Below, in pieces: positions 15,644-23,466 of a stretch of 34,814 nucleotides of DNA. The position numbers were made by a program, and so were the translations under genes. The notes below the pieces were generated by a model that saw only the letters and a program-made list of their open reading frames with translations, had not been told where the DNA came from and searched no databases. Every line of letters starts with the position of its first letter. Position 1 is the stretch's first letter. The DNA is from A07HB70 sp964512675 (lineage in GTDB: Archaea > Halobacteriota > Halobacteria > Halobacteriales > Haloferacaceae): NCBI GenBank assembly GCA_964512675.1, contig CAZEJR010000022.1, positions 1 through 34,814 of the forward strand, given 5' to 3'.

Positions 15644-17140
15644 GTGATCTATCGGGTCCGGGTGTTCGTCGCCCTCCTCGTCGTCTGTGCCGGCGCGACG
15701 CCCGTCGTCGCCGTCACGCCCGCCGCGAACGGCGCACCGGCACAGGTCCGGCCAGACCCGGACGGCGACCCGGTCGGGTGGGAGGACGGCTACTGGCACG
15801 ACGACCCGATCGACGTCGACCAGTCCGACGGGCTCTCGGATCGTGAACTCGACGCGCTCGTCGCCCGCGCCACGGCCCGCGTCGAGTACATCCGCGGCGC
15901 CGAGTTCGAGGAGTCGGTCGACGTGGCGGTCGTCTCGCGCGAGGCGTACCGCGACCGGCAGCGCGAGTCGTCGGCGAACGACTCGTTCGCGGCGTGGAAC
16001 AACCAGGTGTGGGAGGCGCTGTTCGTCGACGGGGAGGACACGAACGTCCAGGAGGAGCTGTCGAGCACCGTCGGCGCGGCTGTCGCGGGGTTCTACGCGC
16101 CCGGCCCGAACGAGATCCGGATCGTCACGCCGACGCCCGACAGCCCGACGATCGACAACGCCACGCTGGTCCACGAACTCACCCACGCGCTCCAGGACCA
16201 GCAGGGGCGGCTGACGGGCGTACAGCCCGAGTCGGCGACGCAGGACGAGAGTCTGGCCGTCGACGGTCTCGTCGAGGGCGAGGCGAACTACGTCGAGCGG
16301 CGGTACAACGCGCGCTGTGGCGCCGAGTGGGCGTGTGCCGCGCCGCCGAGCGACGGCGGTGGGGGTGGCGACCCCAATCTCGGCATCCTGCTGACCGTGC
16401 TCCAGCCGTACTCCGACGGCCCGGTCTACGTCGACGGCATCCGCAAGAAGTCCGGCTGGGACGGCGTCTCCGCGGCGTTCGACTCGCCGCCCGTCTCGAC
16501 GGAACAGACGATCCACCGCACCGACGAACAGCCGGTTCCGATCGAGTACGACGACCGCGCGACCGACGGCTGGCGGCCCTACCCGAACCAGGGCGAGCGC
16601 GGCTCCGACACCGTCGGCGAGGCATCGATCTACGTGATGTTCTGGTACCAGGCGCGCGAGTCTGGCGCTGACACGGTCGATCCGGCGGCGCTCCGTGACA
16701 CCGACTCGCGGCTCGACACGTTCGACTACGACGCCGAGCCGTCGGCTGGATGGGGCAACGACCGGGTGTTCCCGTACCGCCACCCGGACCGCGAGGAAGG
16801 CGGCTACGTCTGGGTGACCGAGTGGGACACGCCGGAGGACGCCCGCGAGTTCCGGCAGGCACACGAGGCCATCCTCCGCGCGAACGACGCAGAACGTGAA
16901 AACGGGACGTGGGTGATCCCAGCGGGCCAGTACGCCGACGCCTTCCGCGTCGCCCACAACGGGACCCGTGTCGTCGTCGTCAACGGCCCGGACCCCGAGG
17001 CGGTCCGTGCCATCCGGCCCGGCCTCGACGCAGCCGGCGGCGACGGCTCGGTCGGCCGCGCGCCCGGCTTCGGCGTCGTCTCCGCTCTCGTCGCGGCGCT
17101 CCTGGCGGCGTTCGCCGCGGCCCGAGTCCGTCGCGACTGA
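15644..17140 (+). CDS. Hvo_1808-family surface protein with HELTH motif and PGF-CTERM anchor
   Basis: A 498-residue exported protein. A signal peptide (about residues 1-25, hydrophobic FVALLVVCAGATPVVAV) is followed by an acidic ectodomain. HELTH at about 177-181 is a zinc HExxH motif, and VEGEANYVE about 30 residues later could give the third (Glu) ligand as in gluzincins. The end is a PGF-CTERM signal: APGFG, a 17-residue hydrophobic segment, then RVRRD. This is normally cut by archaeosortase ArtA and lipid-anchored. Two N-x-S/T sites (AENGTW, AHNGTR contexts) could be glycosylated. GTG at 15644 has ctcttg 27 nt upstream. Protease activity is inferred, not shown for the family. Confidence 0.85.
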   Translation: MIYRVRVFVALLVVCAGATPVVAVTPAANGAPAQVRPDPDGDPVGWEDGYWHDDPIDVDQSDGLSDRELDALVARATARVEYIRGAEFEESVDVAVVSREAYRDRQRESSANDSFAAWNNQVWEALFVDGEDTNVQEELSSTVGAAVAGFYAPGPNEIRIVTPTPDSPTIDNATLVHELTHALQDQQGRLTGVQPESATQDESLAVDGLVEGEANYVERRYNARCGAEWACAAPPSDGGGGGDPNLGILLTVLQPYSDGPVYVDGIRKKSGWDGVSAAFDSPPVSTEQTIHRTDEQPVPIEYDDRATDGWRPYPNQGERGSDTVGEASIYVMFWYQARESGADTVDPAALRDTDSRLDTFDYDAEPSAGWGNDRVFPYRHPDREEGGYVWVTEWDTPEDAREFRQAHEAILRANDAERENGTWVIPAGQYADAFRVAHNGTRVVVVNGPDPEAVRAIRPGLDAAGGDGSVGRAPGFGVVSALVAALLAAFAAARVRRD

Positions 17141-17177
17141 GCGCCGACGGGCGGCGTTCGGCGGTCCGATCACGCGA

Positions 17178-17184
17178 CTTTTTC
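17178..17184 (+). promoter_or_regulatory. TATA-like box of pncB
   Basis: The T-run ctttttc is centred 27 nt before the ATG at 17208, so pncB probably has its own leaderless transcript rather than read-through from the surface-protein gene. Confidence 0.55.
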
Positions 17185-17207
17185 AGCCCGGGCGGCCTCG
17201 CGCGACC

Positions 17208-18347
17208 ATGGAGTTCGACCTCGTCGACGCGGAGGCGGTCCGGGCGGGGCGAGCGACCGACGCGTACTTCGAGCGGACCGAAGCGGCGCTCGCGGCGGCG
17301 AACCGGAACCCGGACGTCGTCGCGGAGGTGACCGCAGACCAGTTTCCCGACGGCTCGTTCGAGCTGCTCGCCGGCGTCCGCGACGCCGCAGCGCTCCTCG
17401 AGGGCTCGCCGGTGGACGTAGACGCCGCCCGGGCCGGACGGCTGTTCGACGGCGGACCGGTGCTGCGCGTCGAGGGGCCGTACCGCGCGTTCGCGCGGTT
17501 CGAGACGTCGCTGCTCGGCTTCCTCTCGCACGCGAGCGGGATCGCCACCGCCGCGCTGGAGTGTCGCCGGGCCGCGCCGGAGTCGACGCTGCTGTCGTTC
17601 GGCGCGCGCCACGTCCACCCCTCGGTCGCGGCGACGGTAGAGCGCTCGGCGCTGACAGCCGGGTTCGACGGGTTCTCGCACGTCGCTGCGGGCGACCGGC
17701 TCGGTCGGACGCCGGGCGGGACGATGCCACACGCGCTCGTGCTCTGCTTCGGACGGGGTGACCAGGAGGCGGCGTGGCGGGCGTTCGACGAGTCCGCGCC
17801 GGCGGACGCGCCGCGGGTCGCGCTCGTCGACACGTTCGACGACGAGGTGGCCGAGACACGCCGGGCCGTCGCGGCGCTGGGCGACCGTCTCGACGGGGTG
17901 CGCGTCGACACCACCGGCTCGCGCCGCGGCGACCTGCGCCACATCGTCCGCGAGGTGCGGTGGACGCTCGCCGAGCTGGGCCGCGAGGACGTCGACGTCG
18001 TCTGCTCTGGCGGGCTCGGCCCCGACGACCTGCGGCGGCTCCGCGACGTCGCCGACGCGTTCGGTGTCGGTGGCTACGTCTCGAACGCAGACCCGGTCGA
18101 CTTCGCGCTCGACCTCGTGGCGGTGGACGGCGACCCGGTCGGGAAACGAGGGAAGCTACCCGGCGTGAAGTCGGTGTACCGGACAGCCGAGGGGGGACAC
18201 CACGTCGCGCGACGGGGGGCGGCGGCGCCGGACGACGCGGAGGCGCTGCTGGAACCACTGGTCCGGGACGGCGAGGTGGTTCGGGAGTTCGACCTGTCGA
18301 CGGCGGCGGGACGGGCGCTCGCCGACGCCGAGCGGGTCGGCTTCTAG
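17208..18347 (+). CDS. pncB: Nicotinate phosphoribosyltransferase
   Basis: This enzyme joins nicotinate and PRPP to nicotinate mononucleotide in NAD salvage (Preiss-Handler pathway). Its 379 residues fit the short archaeal form. Landmarks are ETSLLGFLSHASGIATAALE, the substrate-site SFGARHVHPSVAATVERSAL, GTMPHALVLCFG, then VRVDTTGSRRGDLRHIVREV and the phosphate-binding SGGLGPDDLRRLRDVADAFG. It follows the surface-protein gene by 67 nt and ends in the CTAG shared with the AMMECR1 gene. With the nicotinamidase-like enzyme it would recycle nicotinamide. Confidence 0.92.
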   Translation: MEFDLVDAEAVRAGRATDAYFERTEAALAAANRNPDVVAEVTADQFPDGSFELLAGVRDAAALLEGSPVDVDAARAGRLFDGGPVLRVEGPYRAFARFETSLLGFLSHASGIATAALECRRAAPESTLLSFGARHVHPSVAATVERSALTAGFDGFSHVAAGDRLGRTPGGTMPHALVLCFGRGDQEAAWRAFDESAPADAPRVALVDTFDDEVAETRRAVAALGDRLDGVRVDTTGSRRGDLRHIVREVRWTLAELGREDVDVVCSGGLGPDDLRRLRDVADAFGVGGYVSNADPVDFALDLVAVDGDPVGKRGKLPGVKSVYRTAEGGHHVARRGAAAPDDAEALLEPLVRDGEVVREFDLSTAAGRALADAERVGF

Positions 18348-18946
18348 AGCTCCTCGATCGAGCCGTCGCCGCGCTCGCGGAACACCTGTCCCTCGAACAG
18401 CGTCACGACGACCTCGTCGTCGTCGCGCCACGCGAACGGTGACACTCCGGCCTTGCGACAGGCCCGCGCGAGGAACTCGCCGACAGACCAGTCGTTCTCG
18501 ACGGGGATCGTCGGGTAGAGCCAGGCGTGGTCGGCGCCGACGTCGACGGCGACACCGTGGGTGCCGAGGTCGATGTCGGCGACGGGGTCGTCGGTGAGGG
18601 TGTAGCCGGTGACGACGCAGACGGAGACGGCGACGTTCGACAGTTCGGCGGGCTCCACCTCGGAGCCACAGGAGTCGTCCGAGGCGGCCCTGATCGCCGC
18701 CTCCACGATGGCGTGACCGAGCTGGTCCGAACCGCGGTAGGCGCCGGCACAGCCCCGGAGCCGCCCCCGGCCCCGCGTCGAGCGGATGCGAGCGAGCGCG
18801 CCCGTCCGTGCGTAGAACGCGTCGCGCATGCTGCCCGGCTGTTCGCGCTGTCCCTGGAGAACGTATGATTCGACGGCCTCGCGGGCGAGTTCCACCGCGC
18901 GCGCCCCGTCCTCGTACGCCAGCCGCACCGGCTCGGCCTCGGACAT
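18344..18946 (-). CDS. AMMECR1/TIGR00296 family protein
   Basis: A 200-residue cytoplasmic protein, full length for archaeal AMMECR1-domain proteins. The hallmark LRGCAG (63-68, usually LRGCIG) is followed by a helix and by LSNVAVSVCVVTGYTLTDD. The C-terminal part (CRKAGVSPFAWRDDDEVVVT, then VFRERGDGS) also fits. The biochemical function is not established for the family; it often travels with the Memo-like protein, which is not present here. The ATG is at 18944-18946; no TATA lies at -27, but the box at 19019-19024 would give a leader of about 50 nt. Confidence 0.85.
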   Translation of the reverse strand: MSEAEPVRLAYEDGARAVELAREAVESYVLQGQREQPGSMRDAFYARTGALARIRSTRGRGRLRGCAGAYRGSDQLGHAIVEAAIRAASDDSCGSEVEPAELSNVAVSVCVVTGYTLTDDPVADIDLGTHGVAVDVGADHAWLYPTIPVENDWSVGEFLARACRKAGVSPFAWRDDDEVVVTLFEGQVFRERGDGSIEEL

Positions 18947-19018
18947 AAATCTGTCTACGCGGGGGCCGGTCTTGAACCCTCGTCTCCGGACCAGCGGAGC
19001 CGTCGGGCGACCGCGTCG

Positions 19019-19024
19019 CTTATA
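19019..19024 (+). promoter_or_regulatory. TATA box of rnpB, possibly shared with the AMMECR1 gene
   Basis: The box cttata is centred 26-27 nt before the P1 helix of the RNase P RNA at 19047. Read on the minus strand (CTATAAG) it could also start the AMMECR1 transcript with a leader of about 50 nt. Confidence 0.55.
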
Positions 19025-19046
19025 GCCGCGCCGCGAAACCTCCGCT

Positions 19047-19447
19047 CGCGGCAGGGAGAGTCCGGCTCCCGTGGCGACACGAGGAAAGTCCCCCCACCGT
19101 CCGGACGGGCGACCGGGCACAAGCCCGGAGCCGGAGACGGCTGGCGCTCGAACAGAGACGAGACCCCCCGGTCCGACCGATGAGGCGTGCGAACCCGCCC
19201 GCGAGGGCGGGGAGTTAACCCGCCGAGGGCGACGAGGCGCGGCGCAGCCGTGTCTCGGACCGCGAGCGGGCGAGAGCCCGCGAGCCGCGTGGGGCGGCAC
19301 GAGCCGACCGACGCCCGAGACGACCGGGAACGGATGGAACGGCGACCCTCGCCGGTGCAAGTCCGTGCGACAGGTAGTCCGGACGCGGCACGGACGCTCA
19401 GCGCAATGCCGGACCGAACAGAAGGGGGCTTACTCCTCCCAGCCGCG
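19047..19447 (+). ncRNA. rnpB: RNase P RNA (archaeal type A)
   Basis: This is the catalytic RNA that matures the 5' ends of tRNAs. The 5' end carries the conserved CR-I sequence ACGAGGAAAGTCCCCCC (about 19079-19095). The 3' end carries the CR-V sequence ACAGAAGGGGGCTTACTCC (about 19419-19437); these two form P4. The terminal helix P1 is formed by CGCGGC-A-GGGAG (19047-19058) with CTCCC-A-GCCGCG (19436-19447), eleven pairs around an A-A mismatch, which sets both ends. The interior has many perfect hairpins, for example gaccgggcacaagcccgg. At about 400 nt it has the normal size. Confidence 0.92.
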
Positions 19448-19499
19448 TCGTCCCCGGAGCGACCGCCGAGCCTTTTGACGCCCGAGACGACCTGTCGTC

Positions 19500-19769
19500 G
19501 TGGACCCGGACACACTCGCGGACGCGCTGTCGCGGTTCGGCGGGGGGAGCGGCGAGCGCCGCGCCGTCGCGCGACAGGCCCGCGACCTGACGGACGCGGG
19601 GCTGGTCAGCCGCGACAGGGGTCACGCGCTGACCGTCGACGTCGTCCTTGAAGAGCTCGCCGAGGCGCCGGACGGCGGACCGGCGGACCGCTGGAACTGG
19701 TGGGTCGGGGCGATGGACGTCGCCTACGGCGGCTACGGACCGTTCGTGGTGCGGCGGTTCGAGCGCTAG
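19500..19769 (+). CDS. Small conserved haloarchaeal protein, unknown function
   Basis: An 89-residue acidic protein (GTG start) with an N-terminal helical half (DTLADALSRFGG, RRAVARQARDLTDAG). A tryptophan-rich conserved C-terminal half follows (ADRWNWWVGAMDVAYGGYGP). The T-rich ccttttga, centred about 27 nt upstream, fits a leaderless transcript, although read-through from rnpB 52 nt upstream cannot be ruled out. No functional motif is recognised. Its stop codon is the CTAG shared with the convergent membrane-protein gene. Confidence 0.7.
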   Translation: MDPDTLADALSRFGGGSGERRAVARQARDLTDAGLVSRDRGHALTVDVVLEELAEAPDGGPADRWNWWVGAMDVAYGGYGPFVVRRFER

Positions 19770-20515
19770 ACGCCGGCACCTCGGGCGCTCCGGCGCGCCC
19801 GTCCCGGCCCTCCGTCGCCGTGCTGCTGGCGCACGTCGACGGCGACGGCGACGAGCGAGACGGCGACGGCGGCGGCGGCGGCGCTCCCGAGGAGCAGCTC
19901 GAGTGTCGGACCGACGAGCGCGCCGACGCCGACGAGCGCCGCGGCGGCAACCGCCGCGCCGAACGTCGTCAGAGCGAGGACACGCACGCGCTCGGCTGCG
20001 GTCAGCCGCCAGGAGCGCACGACGGCGTCGTCCAAGCCGTCCCCGTCGACGGCGACGAAGACGGGGACGAAAAGCAGGTGTGCGGCGAGCAGGATCCCGG
20101 GCGCGACGCCGAACGCGAGGCCGGCGAGCGTCAGCGCGCCCCCGGCGGCGACGGCGACGGCGGTGCGGAGCGTGGCCGGCAGCGCGTCGCGGGTCAGGTC
20201 CTCCACGCGGAGCGACTCGCCCGGCGCCGCGAAGGCGCGACAGACGACGACAAGGACGTACGAGCCGACGACCCAGAGCACGACCAGCAGCCACGTCGCT
20301 GCCGCCGGACCGACGGGCAGCGTCACCGCGTACGACACGACGACCGAGAGGCCGAGCGCCGACACGACGAGTCCGTCGAAGACGGTGTTCACGAGCAGCT
20401 GTCCGGACAGTACCAGCGCCAGCGCTGCCACGAGGAGGCGCACCCCCGCCGGCGTCGTCACGTCGTTCACGCCGCGGGCCAGCGCCCGAACGAGCCGTAC
20501 CATGTCTCTACGCAC
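19766..20515 (-). CDS. Multi-pass membrane protein, unknown function
   Basis: A 249-residue protein with about six hydrophobic helices (for example LLVAALALVLSGQLLVN, AATWLLVVLWVVGSYVLVVV, ILLAAHLLFVPVFVAVDG). The conserved-looking loop DGDGLDDAVVRSWRLTAAER occurs in haloarchaeal membrane proteins of unknown role. The C-terminal tail is basic and glycine-rich. ATG at 20513-20515 is chosen because the TATA box at 20535-20544 is 25 nt away; an in-frame ATG at 20503 is an alternative with a short leader. Confidence 0.75.
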   Translation of the reverse strand: MRRDMVRLVRALARGVNDVTTPAGVRLLVAALALVLSGQLLVNTVFDGLVVSALGLSVVVSYAVTLPVGPAAATWLLVVLWVVGSYVLVVVCRAFAAPGESLRVEDLTRDALPATLRTAVAVAAGGALTLAGLAFGVAPGILLAAHLLFVPVFVAVDGDGLDDAVVRSWRLTAAERVRVLALTTFGAAVAAAALVGVGALVGPTLELLLGSAAAAAVAVSLVAVAVDVRQQHGDGGPGRARRSARGAGV

Positions 20516-20534
20516 CCGGAGGGTCGACCTAACA

Positions 20535-20544
20535 CTTTTTATCG
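20535..20544 (-). promoter_or_regulatory. TATA box of the membrane-protein gene
   Basis: The stretch ctttttatcg, read CGATAAAAAG on the minus strand, is a strong archaeal TATA element 25-27 nt from the ATG at 20515. Confidence 0.6.
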
Positions 20545-20632
20545 AAATCTGATACGTCTGGGGGAGACGGGGGTGTGTCTCCCGCAGCTGGTTCCCGTAT
20601 TCTCGGCGTGACGCGTCTACAGCCCGAAAGTA

Positions 20633-20650
20633 GTCAGACAGACGTCTGAC
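20633..20650. promoter_or_regulatory. Inverted repeat upstream of the lipoprotein promoter
   Basis: GTCAGA-CAGACG-TCTGAC has perfect 6-bp arms, and nested inside is the 10-bp palindrome CAGACGTCTG. It ends 10 nt before the TATA box at 20661, a place where archaeal activators or TFB-contacting regulators bind. No regulator gene adjoins it. Confidence 0.4.
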
Positions 20651-20660
20651 GCTCCGGTAG

Positions 20661-20667
20661 TATTATA
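20661..20667 (+). promoter_or_regulatory. TATA box of the lipoprotein gene
   Basis: The box tattata is centred 28 nt before GTG 20692, which favours that codon over the in-frame GTG at 20686. Confidence 0.6.
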
Positions 20668-20691
20668 CGCTGATAGATCACGCTCGTGGCT

Positions 20692-21621
20692 GTGCGCAGA
20701 CGTGGGTTCATCGCGCTCCTCGCCCCGCTGACCGCGGGGTGTCTCGGGGGTGTCGAGGTGAGCCGGCAGGGGAAGCGGTCGGTGCCCGGAGACGGCAGGG
20801 TGGCGCCGGCCAGCGGGTCGACGACCGTCACGCCGTCGCCGGCCGGGACGTCGGACCGTCAGGTCGCCGCGCGGCGGCTCCGGGCCGCGAGCGACAGTCT
20901 CGGCGAGGCCGTCTCGGCGTACGCCGGCAGCGGGTCCGTCGCGGACGTGGGGGCGGACGACGAGTTCGTCGCCCGCGGGGTGTACGTCTCGCTCGTCCGG
21001 GCCTCCGGCGCGGTCGAGGAGGCGCAGGCGCTCGCGGCGACGGACAGCCAGCGAGACCGGGCTGCGTCGCTGTCGGGCGTGGTCGCGTTTCTCTCGCACG
21101 CGACGGCGGGCCAGGCGACGATGGGCGCCGGACACGAGGGGCTCCTGTCGGTGCCGGAGACGCTCCGGAGCGGCGACGTGGCGGGCGCACGGGCCGTCGT
21201 CGACGACCTCGGCGTCGACCGGCGCGAAGTAGAGCAGGCGGCGTCGCTGGTCCGCAGCGAGTCGAGCGAGGCAGACGTCGAGACGGCGGACGTCGTCGCC
21301 GACGACGCCCGGCGGCTGAAGCTCGCGCAGTTCGACGCCGCCGTCGCCGCCCTCGACGACGCGGTTCGACCGGTCCGCACGCTCGTCGACGGCGTCGAGC
21401 GGCTCGTCGACGCCCGCGCCACGGTCGCGAACGACGAGAGCGAGGCCGAGAGCCTCGCGTCCGACGCCGAGACGACACTCGACGGCGCGGAGACGGACCT
21501 CGACGCCCTCGCAGACGGTCTGCCCGGGGCGGCGGCGCCGTTCGCCGACGCCGTCGAGACGCTCGCGGACTACGCCGGCGCGCGCGCCGACGAGGCCGGC
21601 GGCGTCCGACAGAGCTACTGA
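20692..21621 (+). CDS. Tat-type lipoprotein with helical repeat-like ectodomain
   Basis: A 309-residue exported protein. MRRRGFIALLAPLTAGC has an arginine cluster, a short hydrophobic stretch and a lipobox ending in Cys17, as in haloarchaeal Tat lipoproteins whose cysteine is lipid-modified and held on the outer face of the membrane. A serine/threonine-rich linker follows. Then comes an alanine-rich, all-helical domain (about 65-305) with likely coiled-coil stretches such as DAVRPVRTLVDGVERLVDAR. No enzymatic motif is seen. The start GTG is set by the TATA box. The 3' end overlaps the convergent MFS gene by 7 nt. Confidence 0.78.
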   Translation: MRRRGFIALLAPLTAGCLGGVEVSRQGKRSVPGDGRVAPASGSTTVTPSPAGTSDRQVAARRLRAASDSLGEAVSAYAGSGSVADVGADDEFVARGVYVSLVRASGAVEEAQALAATDSQRDRAASLSGVVAFLSHATAGQATMGAGHEGLLSVPETLRSGDVAGARAVVDDLGVDRREVEQAASLVRSESSEADVETADVVADDARRLKLAQFDAAVAALDDAVRPVRTLVDGVERLVDARATVANDESEAESLASDAETTLDGAETDLDALADGLPGAAAPFADAVETLADYAGARADEAGGVRQSY

Positions 21622-22805
21622 GCGACGCGCGGCAGGCGTGTACAGACGACGATCACGGCGCCGTACGTGCCGGCAGCGAGCAGAATACCGCCGTCGGCGA
21701 ACCCGGCGTCGAACAGCGTTCCGACCGCGACCGGTCCCGTCGCGCCGAGAAAGAGGTAGACGGTCCGGAGGAGGCCGAACCCGCTCCCGCGCGCCGCCGG
21801 CGAGAGCGCGTCGAACGCGTAGGCGTTCAACACCGGCCAGACGCCGAGCTGGACGCCGAGAAGCGGTGTCGCGGCAACCGCAGCGTCGCCCGGCAGAGCG
21901 GTGAGGGCAGCGATACCGACGACAGCGAGTGTCACGGTTCCGACGAGCAGCAGCCGTCGACTACGCCGTGCCGCCGTCTCGCCCGCGACGAGCTGGGCGA
22001 CGAGGCCGACGGCGAAGAAGCCGCCGAACGCCAGCGACGCCGTCTCCGGGCTCGCCCCCTTCGCGTCGACGAGGTACGTCGGCAGGAACCCGACCAGTCC
22101 CTGGTAGCCGAACGCGAACAGCACCAGCGCCGCGGTGGCGGTGGCGACTGGCCGCCGCCGGAGCTCCCGGACGCCGTCGCGGGCGCTCCCGGGCGTCCGG
22201 TCGGCGGCACCGTCCTCTGGCACCACCACGAGGAGGGCGGCGGCCACGACGACGAAGGCAGGCGCCAGCACGAGGAAGCCGACGCGCCAGCCGACGGTCG
22301 TCGCGACGACGCCCGCGGCGGCGGGCAGGACGGTGGTGCCGACGTTACCGGACGCGAAGACGGCCCCGAGCGCGGTGTCGCTCCGGTCCGGGTAGAGCCG
22401 CGAGACGACCATCACCCGCGGCGTGGCGTACAGTCCGGTCCCGAGGCCGTAGAGGACGACGCCGCCGGCGAACGCCGCGAGACCGGCTGTCGTTCCCAGC
22501 GCGACCATCGCCAGGCCGCCGAGAACGGCGCTCGCGGCCAGCACCCGGCGCTCGCCGGCCCGGCCGGTCAGGAGACCGCTCGGGAACTGTGTCAGCGCGT
22601 ACGACCCCCAGAGACCCGTGAGCAGGAGGCCGGCGACGGCGCTGCCGAAGCCGAGGTCGACCCGGACCGTCGGCAGGACGCTCGGAACGGCGAAGCGGAC
22701 GCCGAGAGCGAGAAACCAGCCGACCGCCACCGTGGCGAGCGGCGGGGCACGTCCCTCGGCGGCGAGCAGACGGCCGGTTCGCCGGACGACACTCAGGGCG
22801 TTCAC
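21615..22805 (-). CDS. MFS transporter
   Basis: A 396-residue major facilitator with 12 predicted membrane segments. The loop 2-3 motif reads PSGLLTGRAGERRVL, and LYGLGTGLYATPRVMVVSRL fits the fourth to fifth helix region of drug-proton antiporters. The GTG at 22803-22805 has caaaag 26-27 nt upstream. It starts 50 nt beyond the end of the VOC gene but from its own promoter. The substrate is unknown. Confidence 0.83.
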   Translation of the reverse strand: MNALSVVRRTGRLLAAEGRAPPLATVAVGWFLALGVRFAVPSVLPTVRVDLGFGSAVAGLLLTGLWGSYALTQFPSGLLTGRAGERRVLAASAVLGGLAMVALGTTAGLAAFAGGVVLYGLGTGLYATPRVMVVSRLYPDRSDTALGAVFASGNVGTTVLPAAAGVVATTVGWRVGFLVLAPAFVVVAAALLVVVPEDGAADRTPGSARDGVRELRRRPVATATAALVLFAFGYQGLVGFLPTYLVDAKGASPETASLAFGGFFAVGLVAQLVAGETAARRSRRLLLVGTVTLAVVGIAALTALPGDAAVAATPLLGVQLGVWPVLNAYAFDALSPAARGSGFGLLRTVYLFLGATGPVAVGTLFDAGFADGGILLAAGTYGAVIVVCTRLPRVAQ

Positions 22806-22828
22806 GCCGGCATCGGACCGTGTCGGGG

Positions 22829-22834
22829 CAAAAG
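22829..22834 (-). promoter_or_regulatory. TATA-like box of the MFS gene
   Basis: The box caaaag (CTTTTG on the minus strand) is centred 26-27 nt from the GTG at 22805. Confidence 0.5.
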
Positions 22835-22854
22835 GGTTGGCCTCGCGGCGGCGC

Positions 22855-23466
22855 TTACAGGTCGCCCGTCCCGTGCGGGGCGTCGGGGACGCCCGTCTCG
22901 ACGACGGGCAGGCCGAGCTCCCGGAGCGCCGCCTCGACGTGTTCGCGCTGGACGTGGGTCGCGCCGTCGTCGACGCGGATGCCGTGAGCCGTCGCCAGCA
23001 CCTCGCCCCGGCGTTCGTCGGGGATCTCGTAGGCGTCGGCTGCGAGTTCGATCGTCAGTCCGTTGTGGTCGCGGGTGTAGAGCGCGTGGAAGGCGCCGCG
23101 GTCGAACTCGGAGACGTCGTGACCGGCCTCACGCAGCCGGTCCCGTATCTCGGGGATCTCCGCCGCGGTCACCCGGAGGGCGACGTGGTGGACCGCGCCG
23201 ACGCCGGGGTTCTGTGGCTCCGCCTCGGAGTCCCGGCTCTCGTCGACGAAGAAGGTGATCAGGCGTCCGTCGCCGGCGTCGAAAAAGAGGTGTGTGACCT
23301 CCGGCCGGTCGAGGTTGGGCTGGCGGGTGACGAGCGAGAGGCCGAGCACGTCGCGGTAGAACGCGACGGTGTCGGCCTCGTTCGACCCGATGAGGGTGAC
23401 GTGGTCGTGGCCGACGACGACCCCCTCGGAGGGCGTCTCGTCGGTCACGGGCGGCTCGTCGGACAT
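22855..23466 (-). CDS. VOC-superfamily dioxygenase/glyoxalase-like protein (CatE-like context)
   Basis: A 203-residue protein with one vicinal-oxygen-chelate domain made of two beta-alpha-beta-beta-beta modules. His22 (GHDHVTLIGS), His94 (VHHVALRV) and Glu140 (GLTIELAAD) form the 2-His-1-Glu metal site used by extradiol ring-cleaving dioxygenases. The loop AFYRDVLGLSLV is a family landmark. It is shorter than the two-domain catechol 2,3-dioxygenases (about 280-310 residues). A polar tail of about 60 residues follows the domain. Its ATG overlaps the DoxX stop by one base (TGATG), so the two are translationally coupled. Ring cleavage is inferred; a glyoxalase-like role is possible. Confidence 0.82.
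   Translation of the reverse strand: MSDEPPVTDETPSEGVVVGHDHVTLIGSNEADTVAFYRDVLGLSLVTRQPNLDRPEVTHLFFDAGDGRLITFFVDESRDSEAEPQNPGVGAVHHVALRVTAAEIPEIRDRLREAGHDVSEFDRGAFHALYTRDHNGLTIELAADAYEIPDERRGEVLATAHGIRVDDGATHVQREHVEAALRELGLPVVETGVPDAPHGTGDL

Noticed and set aside
14924..17173. A 749-codon frame on the minus strand
   Set aside because: It is antisense to the Hvo_1808-family gene, which has a signal peptide, HELTH and PGF-CTERM; the frame is a mirror of its codon bias.
18955..19016. A tRNA-like T-loop (GAGGGTTCAAGACC on the minus strand) upstream of the AMMECR1 gene
   Set aside because: The flanks do not pair into a T stem and no acceptor, D or anticodon stem can be built; it is not a tRNA and no attachment-site repeat was found.
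19071..19651. Open frames within the RNase P RNA gene
   Set aside because: They follow RNA helices; the stretch is explained by conserved RNase P RNA elements and the P1 pairing of its ends.
20739..23258. An 839-codon frame on the plus strand
   Set aside because: It is overwhelmingly Arg/Gly and overlaps the lipoprotein gene out of frame and the MFS gene antisense; no haloarchaeal protein looks like this.
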